35,964 bases of DNA from Phoronis australis. Lineage: Eukaryota; Phoronida; Phoronidae. Positions 30,535 to 35,964 of this stretch are shown here, one piece after another. The stretch lies in contig NMRA01001169.1 of the NCBI GenBank assembly GCA_002633005.1, positions 1 through 35,964 on the forward strand, written 5' to 3'. Under the pieces are notes generated by a model. The model was not told the DNA's origin, searched no databases, and worked only from the letters and a program-made list of their open reading frames with translations. Position 1 is the first letter of the stretch, and each line of letters starts with the position of its first letter. Both the position numbers and the translations under genes were made by a program.

Positions 30535-32252
30535 GTATTGGAAACTACGCACTCTAATTAACACAAAGTGAGTAACAGGTCGCAAGGGGGCACTCCCACA
30601 CTAGAGGAACAAGGGACGAGCTGCTCAGTAAGGCAAATTTTCCATGACTAAGTTCTCTCCAAAACGTTGCATTTTGTGGCAAATTTATCTCCGAAAGAGG
30701 GCCCTCAGTGACGGGTTTAGAATATTGCTGGAGGGGGGGGGGGTAACCACAAATTTCCAAGAAAAATGTCAGAATTCTCCCAGGACGAGGCGCAAACACA
30801 CTTTTTGAAGGAAAGCTTGATGTGTAACGCCTGAAAGTACACAATGGTGTAATTTTTATGCTTTTGGTTGTGTCCGTAAGGGGGTGGGGGTTAGGCACCC
30901 CTATGGTAATGGGCCCACTTTGAGTGAGAGCTTAAGGAATTTAGAGCAATTCCATATAAAAACCAGATGGTGGGCTATATATGCAAAATCAACAATTTTT
31001 TTTGAAATTTAGCACATCAGCTGGCCTTGTCAAAAGAAACCTGAGCCTGACTTTTTAAGAGTTTCCGAGTTTTTTAACCCTTTTTACGACCACTTTGTAC
31101 TTTTTCCGAAAAATAGCAAATAATAGTACTTGGAAGTAGGTAACTTTTTGTCAGCAACAACACATCATCGCTTCACGCTATAGAAAAAAATAACTATATA
31201 GCAGAAAGAAGAAAGAATAACGTACAAGAAAAACACTAGAGCTCGGAAGGTGGTTGATCATCAGGGGATTTCTTTAGGTAACTGTAAACTTTAGACATTC
31301 TTGCAATACATGTACGTCTAGATGAATTCGCGTTATGAATAGCAGCTACATGTAGGCAGCGGCAGTAAGCACGGGTTTCTTCCCCTATTGTAAGCAGACA
31401 ATCCTCCGTTTGACAGTGTTTGAGGCCATAACTCAAATTGACCAGTAAATATAGATGGAATTTGTCATAACAGTTCTAAACTTATTTCGTTTGTACTAAA
31501 CAAACAGTCCATCACTAGCTTCATGTGCAGTTCAGGAAAGACGCGGGAAAGACGAAAGCAAGCAGGAGCCACGCATGCGTGGCGCGGAATTCCATGTCTG
31601 TAGTTCTATGGTGAGACTGATGAAGTGAAATACATGCACACTGTTTTTCATAAATGTACAGTATTTTGGCCACCTACTACGACACTGGTGGCAAATGGAG
31701 TCTTGTAGCTTTTCCGCAGAAAGCTCAAAAGGTTTGAGATATCCTCAATACAATGCCATTCATCAATAATGTGCCGAATTTAGTCCTATTAATAAACGGA
31801 AAAAAGTATTTGTGGACAGCTTCTTCATTTTTATAAAAAATGACCGAAACTGCTGTGGTCAGGGCAGTTCGAAAAACTGAAATGGCAGAGGGAATGGCTA
31901 ATGGCTAGAGTAAAAACCATAATAACTTCTAACAGCAAATTGAAGCAAATGGACAGGAGTTGAACTCTTCGTACAAAAATGTGTTAACATGGATTGATCA
32001 ATTTAATTAGGAAAACCCCGGAACATTCATCGGACCACATTAATTTCTCATGTTGAATGGAATGATTGACACTTGGGCCACGCCTAATAAGCTGTACCTG
32101 ATGACCCATCCAGTGAAGTGCATTGTAAATCAAATTGTTGAGCTGGTAAATATTCACAAATTTGAAATTCTGCATGTAGAACCTCGGAGGTATTTGAGGT
32201 GTTGCAAATACCCAAACTGGTTAACGCCCATAGAGACAATTGTAAGCCCAAA
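30535..32252. other. Noncoding with a retroposon-tail fragment
   Basis: CAGTGACGGGTTTAGAATAT followed by a G run near 30707-30742 resembles the antisense form of the CCGCCACT-type tail seen in the SINE at 10943. A perfect 16-base palindrome lies at 31568-31583 (GCCACGCATGCGTGGC). TACATGTA octamers occur near 31307 and 31344. No gene recognised. Confidence 0.35.
31568..31583. other. Perfect 16-bp palindrome
   Basis: GCCACGCATGCGTGGC is fully self-complementary and CpG-containing in an AT-rich setting. It could be a dyad protein-binding site. Nothing nearby assigns a role. Confidence 0.5.
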
Positions 32253-32261
32253 CTAGAAAGT

Positions 32262-32284
32262 TTATTGTCACGGCGTGACAATAA
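32262..32284. other. Terminal hairpin, copy 2
   Basis: The same 23-base palindrome as at 20686-20708, unchanged, while flanking element positions differ. This is consistent with selection on or recent spread of the end structure. Confidence 0.9.
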
Positions 32285-32404
32285 CGGACTCTGCCCGTGC
32301 GTATTACTGGAATTATTATGGAAAGTTACTGACAGCAACCCATTTACCAATATGAAAAGGAATTCTTTAAAATTGTTTGAGAAATTACACATTAATTTTT
32401 TTGA

Positions 32405-33299
32405 TGACCTTTCCACTTATTGACCTCTTCCGGTGCATTATGAGCCCCGATCAGGGAATAATTGTAAACTCGATTTAAAGTGTGGCTAATGCTAAGAATC
32501 ACAGATGTTTTACTTTAAGAACTTCAGAATACAATTCGAATGAATTGGTCAAATTTTTCAGAAGAAAAATGCACCTAACGACCCCAAGGGTGCACCAAAT
32601 GACCTGAAATTTAGAATTCAAACTCAATCGCATTTAGTAAACAGATATGTAATTTTGAAGTCTCTAGCTCAAAATTTTAGTTTGCACTCTATGACCTTTG
32701 ACACTTTTTTCTGATTGGTTAGGCCTATTGCGAAGTAAAGTGGGGTATTCAATTGGCATGTTGACTTACACCAGTGTGCTGAAATTGAAAAGAATTCCTT
32801 GAAAAACGTAAGAGATATAACATTTTGAACGTTACACGACCTTAGCACTAATTAACCTTATCCGGTGCAGTTTGAGCATCTTTAGGAGAATTGTTGCAAA
32901 GCCCATGGAAAATGCGTTTAACGCTGAGTATCACAGTTGTCTAACGGTTGACACATCACAATACTTGCTGATTGAAAAGGTCAAATTTTCAGAAAAAAAT
33001 GCACCTAATGACCCCATGTTTGCACTAAATGACCTGAAACTTTAAATTCCGATTTAATTTACCTGTTGCAATCAGACCTGTCAATTTAAAGTGTCTAGCT
33101 CAAAATGTTAGTTTGCACCTAATGACCTTTGACCTATTTCACCTGATTGGATGACCCGATTACTTAGAAAAGTAATTTTTTAAATTGTCATGTTGACTTA
33201 TACCTGTGCACCGAATTTGAAAAAGATAGCTTTAAAACTGAAGGAGGAGTAGCATTTTGAAAATTATATGACCTTTGCACCAAACGACCTCATCCGTGC
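32405..33299 (+). repeat. 433-bp tandem repeat, copy 2
   Basis: Units start at 32405, 32837 and 33269 (432-base spacing, one base shorter than copy 1). Boundary motifs and internal landmarks are the same as in copy 1. Confidence 0.85.
33123..33135 (-). promoter_or_regulatory. DR1 nuclear-receptor motif, copy 2
   Basis: TGACCTTTGACCT again, at the position equivalent to 21548-21560. The motif is intact in both element copies. Confidence 0.5.
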
Positions 33300-33416
33300 A
33301 ATATGGAATATGATTATATGTCCAATCAAAATTTATATTGTGTCAAAAGTCATATGCTGAATTTAAAGACCGTGCCTGCACCCAATTTGGAGTTATTAAG
33401 CCTCAAATTTGGTCAG

Positions 33417-33514
33417 AAGAAGAATAATAAGAAGAATAAGAAGAATAAGAAGAATAAGAATGAAATTGAAGAAAACCCAGGAACAACAGTACTCTGCGCT
33501 TACACGCGCAGAGT
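33417..33514 (+). repeat. AAG/AAT microsatellite and terminal hairpin, copy 2
   Basis: AAGAAGAAT-type repeats to about 33462 are followed by the end module. ACTCTGCGC, six loop bases and GCGCAGAGT (33491-33514) form a perfect 9-bp stem. The microsatellite is longer than in copy 1. Confidence 0.85.
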
Positions 33515-33519
33515 AATAA

Positions 33520-35633
33520 ATAGCTCATGCCATTTTAAAGAGGATTTAGCACTAATTCATAAAAAATTCTTCGAATGAATAAGGTTCGGGATAATCGAAA
33601 ATTAGTTTTTGCTTTGAACACAACGACTAGATCACGGTAAAGGTATTGATGCCTGGAATAAAAACACGAAAAATTATCAAAATCGCACGGGGCATTCTCC
33701 ATTTTCTGTCGAGTGTTGACTCACTTTTTGATCAGGTCGGCCATCTTCGATGACCACGAACTTGTGTTTATAAATTGTTTTCACAAATCCCTTGCACCAT
33801 AACTTAATGATACCTATATTAACCTACAGGGTGTACCATACTGTACGATTCAAGAGTTTTTACCTGAGCTTTTGACCACTCAGATGTTACCTATTGAGTA
33901 CACGTAGACTGTTCAAAAATAACCTTGGACGTGTCACATTTCCAGTGGCAAAGACAAATAGTCGACTTGGATGAACTAAATGACATAATTAGTCATCGGT
34001 GAAGAATTAACTAGGATGCATTTGTTGCCACTCTGCGACCAAAGAAGCTGCGTACAAATTTCCGGTGTCTGTCTGAAAACTATAAGAATAATTGTAAATT
34101 TTTAATGTGAAGAGGCCATTCAAATGATCTTGCACTGTGCTAAAAACCTTGAAAAATGTTAAGAACCATTTTTTGTTTGAAGGTCCAAACTTTTGTTCAA
34201 TGTAGGTGACACAAATTTTGTTGAATTGTAAGTATAAATTGTGCATTTGATTCATGTTTTGTAACTTGTTATTTTCAACTGCAGATTGCATTAAGGCAAG
34301 GAAATATAAAAAATCTGATTTACCGTAACTTGCTACACTCATTCGCCATGGTAACATGTTTCTGTTGTTTGTTTTGTCGAAATGTTCCTAAGCACATTTT
34401 ATGTTAGTTAATGTGTGAAATAGTAGTTAGGAACTTTACTGTGCTGAGATCACTTCAGTTTTATGTGGCTAAATGTTTGAAACCCCTATGTCTAATATTT
34501 TCAACTGATGCCATCGGAAGGAATGTCACATTAAGTGACACCACAGGTGTCATCAGCTTCCGATGGTCCCCAATATACTAGTAGCATTATGTAACGATTG
34601 TCAGGTGAGTTGGACGTTATCAGGGCACATCGAGCAGTTACCAGCTGACGCGGGGGTGGGCACAGGTAACATATATGAAAGATGAACGGTCTTCAAATTG
34701 CTAACTGTCGTTGGTGGTTCAGCGCATGTGATAATCTATCGAAGACATGCATGTGCCATCGCTTGCTGAATAGAAACATTTTGGATAATCAAAGATGTGG
34801 TATTCATACATGTTATGAGAAATGGACTAAAATCTAGCTCGGGTATCAAAGTAATCAAGCAGAAATGACGCAGAGTTTGTTTCAGTGAGGAGTACGTTCA
34901 CAACGTCAATTCTTGGGCAGATGGTCAGTAAAACGTTCAATATTAAAAACAAAACGCTGCACTTCACTTCATATGGACGTTCCGGTATTAATCAGAATTG
35001 TCATTAGGATTCGATCATTAATGAATCAACGAAATTCCTTTCCAAACCCTTTTTATTCCATCTTAACAGCATCATATTCCAATCATATAGAATTAGCTGA
35101 AACAGAAGATCTTGGATATTATACATCTGTATACCTTGATTAGGATAGGGCCGATATTCTTAGTTTCTGATAATTATAATTCCTGTATTGCATATAAAAC
35201 GCAATAATCAAACAAGTCTTATATAGTTTTAGCTTTGTTTTTACCTGATTATAAAATAAAAGCTTATCATATGTTCTAGTTTGCTGTTTTAAAAACCAAG
35301 ATTTTGTCAAGTTCATAAAAATTGACCCTCAGCATATACCAAGAACTGGTGGTGGCCATTTCGGTTGGGTAATTACCAGAATTTCAAACACATGAACGCA
35401 ATTTGATATAGAAACTGTGTTTTGAAAGCGTAAGATGAAGTTGAACGATTGTGAGTCTTGCCCAAAATTGCATTCATGAAGTTCACTTGATTCAATTTAG
35501 CCTGAACGAAATGGAAGGGTAATTTGAAAATTACGTGATTCAAATTGAAGAAACCTGGTCAAGAAAGCATCCCAGTTACTCTAACGCGATAAATGAAAAG
35601 AATTCAACAAATTAACGTTCAACAATAACTTGA
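33520..35633. other. Noncoding, 3' flank of the membrane-protein gene
   Basis: No gene recognised. On the minus strand a possible polyadenylation signal (AATAAA, plus-strand TTTATT) lies at 35052-35057, about 580 bases beyond the stop codon of the exon at 35634. The nested hairpin at 34511-34566 is described separately. Confidence 0.35.
34511..34566. other. Nested, partly exclusive hairpins
   Basis: CCATCGGAAG (34511-34520) pairs perfectly with CTTCCGATGG (34557-34566). Between them TGTCAC (34524-34529) can pair with GTGACA (34535-34540), while TGACACC (34536-34542) can pair with GGTGTCA (34546-34552). The two inner hairpins share bases, so only one can form fully at a time. No element or gene explains the structure. 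It may be a tiny foldback element or a structured RNA. Confidence 0.65.
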
Positions 35634-35830
35634 TTAAGCCGTCGCAGTGTAAACTGGGTTGTCTTTTCCCGCCAAGACGACATGCTTCTTGGCCTGTGCT
35701 CCAAAGTAGGCAGCGACGCCAATGGTTAGCACGAGAAGCACAGCAAGAACAACCACAACCACATAGAAGACGGTGTTGCTGGTGTATCCGGTGCAACTAG
35801 GTCGCGAGTCTGTTTTTATATCCTCATTTT
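35634..35830 (-). CDS. Last exon of a single-pass membrane protein
   Basis: On the minus strand an acceptor (TATTCTGTATGCCTATTTCAG) is followed by an open reading NEDIKTDSRPSCTGYTSNT, then a hydrophobic run VFYVVVVVLAVLLVLTIGVA and AYFGA (a transmembrane helix of about 25 residues), then QAKKHVVLAGKDNPVYTATA and a TAA at 35634-35636. Small polar residues before and Lys-Lys after the helix fit a type I protein with a 20-residue cytoplasmic tail. NPVY matches the NPxY motif that binds PTB domains and clathrin adaptors. An ATG at 35843, just upstream of the acceptor, would make a 69-residue protein, but the good splice site favours a larger gene extending to the right. The family is not recognised. 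Confidence 0.6.
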
Positions 35831-35918
35831 CTGAAATAGGCATACAGAATAAGTTTACCAGGGCTTGGTCTTCCGTCTAAGCATAATGACAAAAAGAGGA
35901 CAACTGCACTGAATAAGC

Positions 35919-35964
35919 GAGAGAGAGAGAGAGAGGGAGAGAGGGAGAGAGGGAGAGAGGGGGA
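35919..35964 (+). repeat. GA-rich microsatellite
   Basis: GAGAGAGA repeats passing into GAGAGAGG units, running off the window edge. In minus orientation it is a CT-rich tract within the intron upstream of the membrane-protein exon. Confidence 0.95.

Larger units (their letters stand above)
32253..33519 (-). mobile_element. 1.3-kb dispersed element, copy 2 (Helitron-like ends)
   Basis: Second copy of the element at 20677-21989. It begins CTAGAAAG (preceded here by A, as a Helitron insertion read on this strand would predict) and ends GCGCAGAGTAATAA. Sequence outside these limits is unrelated to that around copy 1, which defines the boundaries. It carries the same hairpin (32262-32284), 433-bp tandem repeat, microsatellite and terminal hairpin, but only one 62-bp end module. 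Confidence 0.65.

Overview
This is animal nuclear DNA: AT-rich, gene-poor and packed with transposable-element debris. Evidence for a metazoan is a set of small exons bounded by GT-AG splice sites, THAP zinc fingers (an animal-specific DNA-binding fold), a P2X7-C-terminus-like zinc domain, Tx1/L1-like LINE reverse transcriptase and a tRNA-headed SINE. The mix, with about fifteen TACATGTA octamers, suggests a marine invertebrate (amphioxus, hemichordate, echinoderm, mollusc and cnidarian are all possible). I cannot name the species. There is no bacterial operon structure.

Left part (1-6300): a pair of ~750-bp inverted repeats (155-932 and 5305-6033) encloses a LINE reverse-transcriptase fragment, two minus-strand exons of a secreted-protein gene (signal-peptide exon 3439-3480, then 2177-2198), and a broken THAP gene (3650-4885). 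The THAP gene was split by a 750-bp insertion with a 9-bp target duplication. Removing the insertion rejoins the THAP reading frame. 6300-16200 is mostly noncoding: two copies of a ~500-bp dispersed repeat (7079-7640, 9613-10100), a minus-strand SINE (10943-11252), a Cys-rich protein tail and a few weak exon candidates. A decayed THAP gene lies at 16204-16488.

Middle (16500-26500): a 60-bp GC-rich tandem duplication, then a 1.3-kb dispersed element (20677-21989) whose centre is a 433-bp tandem repeat and whose ends are hairpins. A ~94% identical second copy sits at 32253-33519. 26503-28215 is a nested set: a 21-bp minisatellite split by a 5'-truncated LINE, which is itself split by a 629-bp insert.

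Most interesting is 28876-30530: a complete 1655-bp DNA transposon with ~155-bp terminal inverted repeats (~95% identical) and TTAA target duplications, the signature of the Kolobok superfamily. It carries two convergent, damaged genes. On the plus strand is a THAP-finger transposase N-terminus. On the minus strand is a protein with the Cys-rich core of the P2X7 C-terminal ballast domain. Both lack their 3' parts, so the copy looks like an internal-deletion derivative of a larger two-gene element.

The right edge holds the probable last exon, on the minus strand, of a single-pass membrane protein with an NPVY tail motif (35634-35830), followed by a GA-rich microsatellite. No gene in the window is complete and intact. 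Host coding sequence is limited to isolated exons whose partners lie outside or are too small to find by eye.
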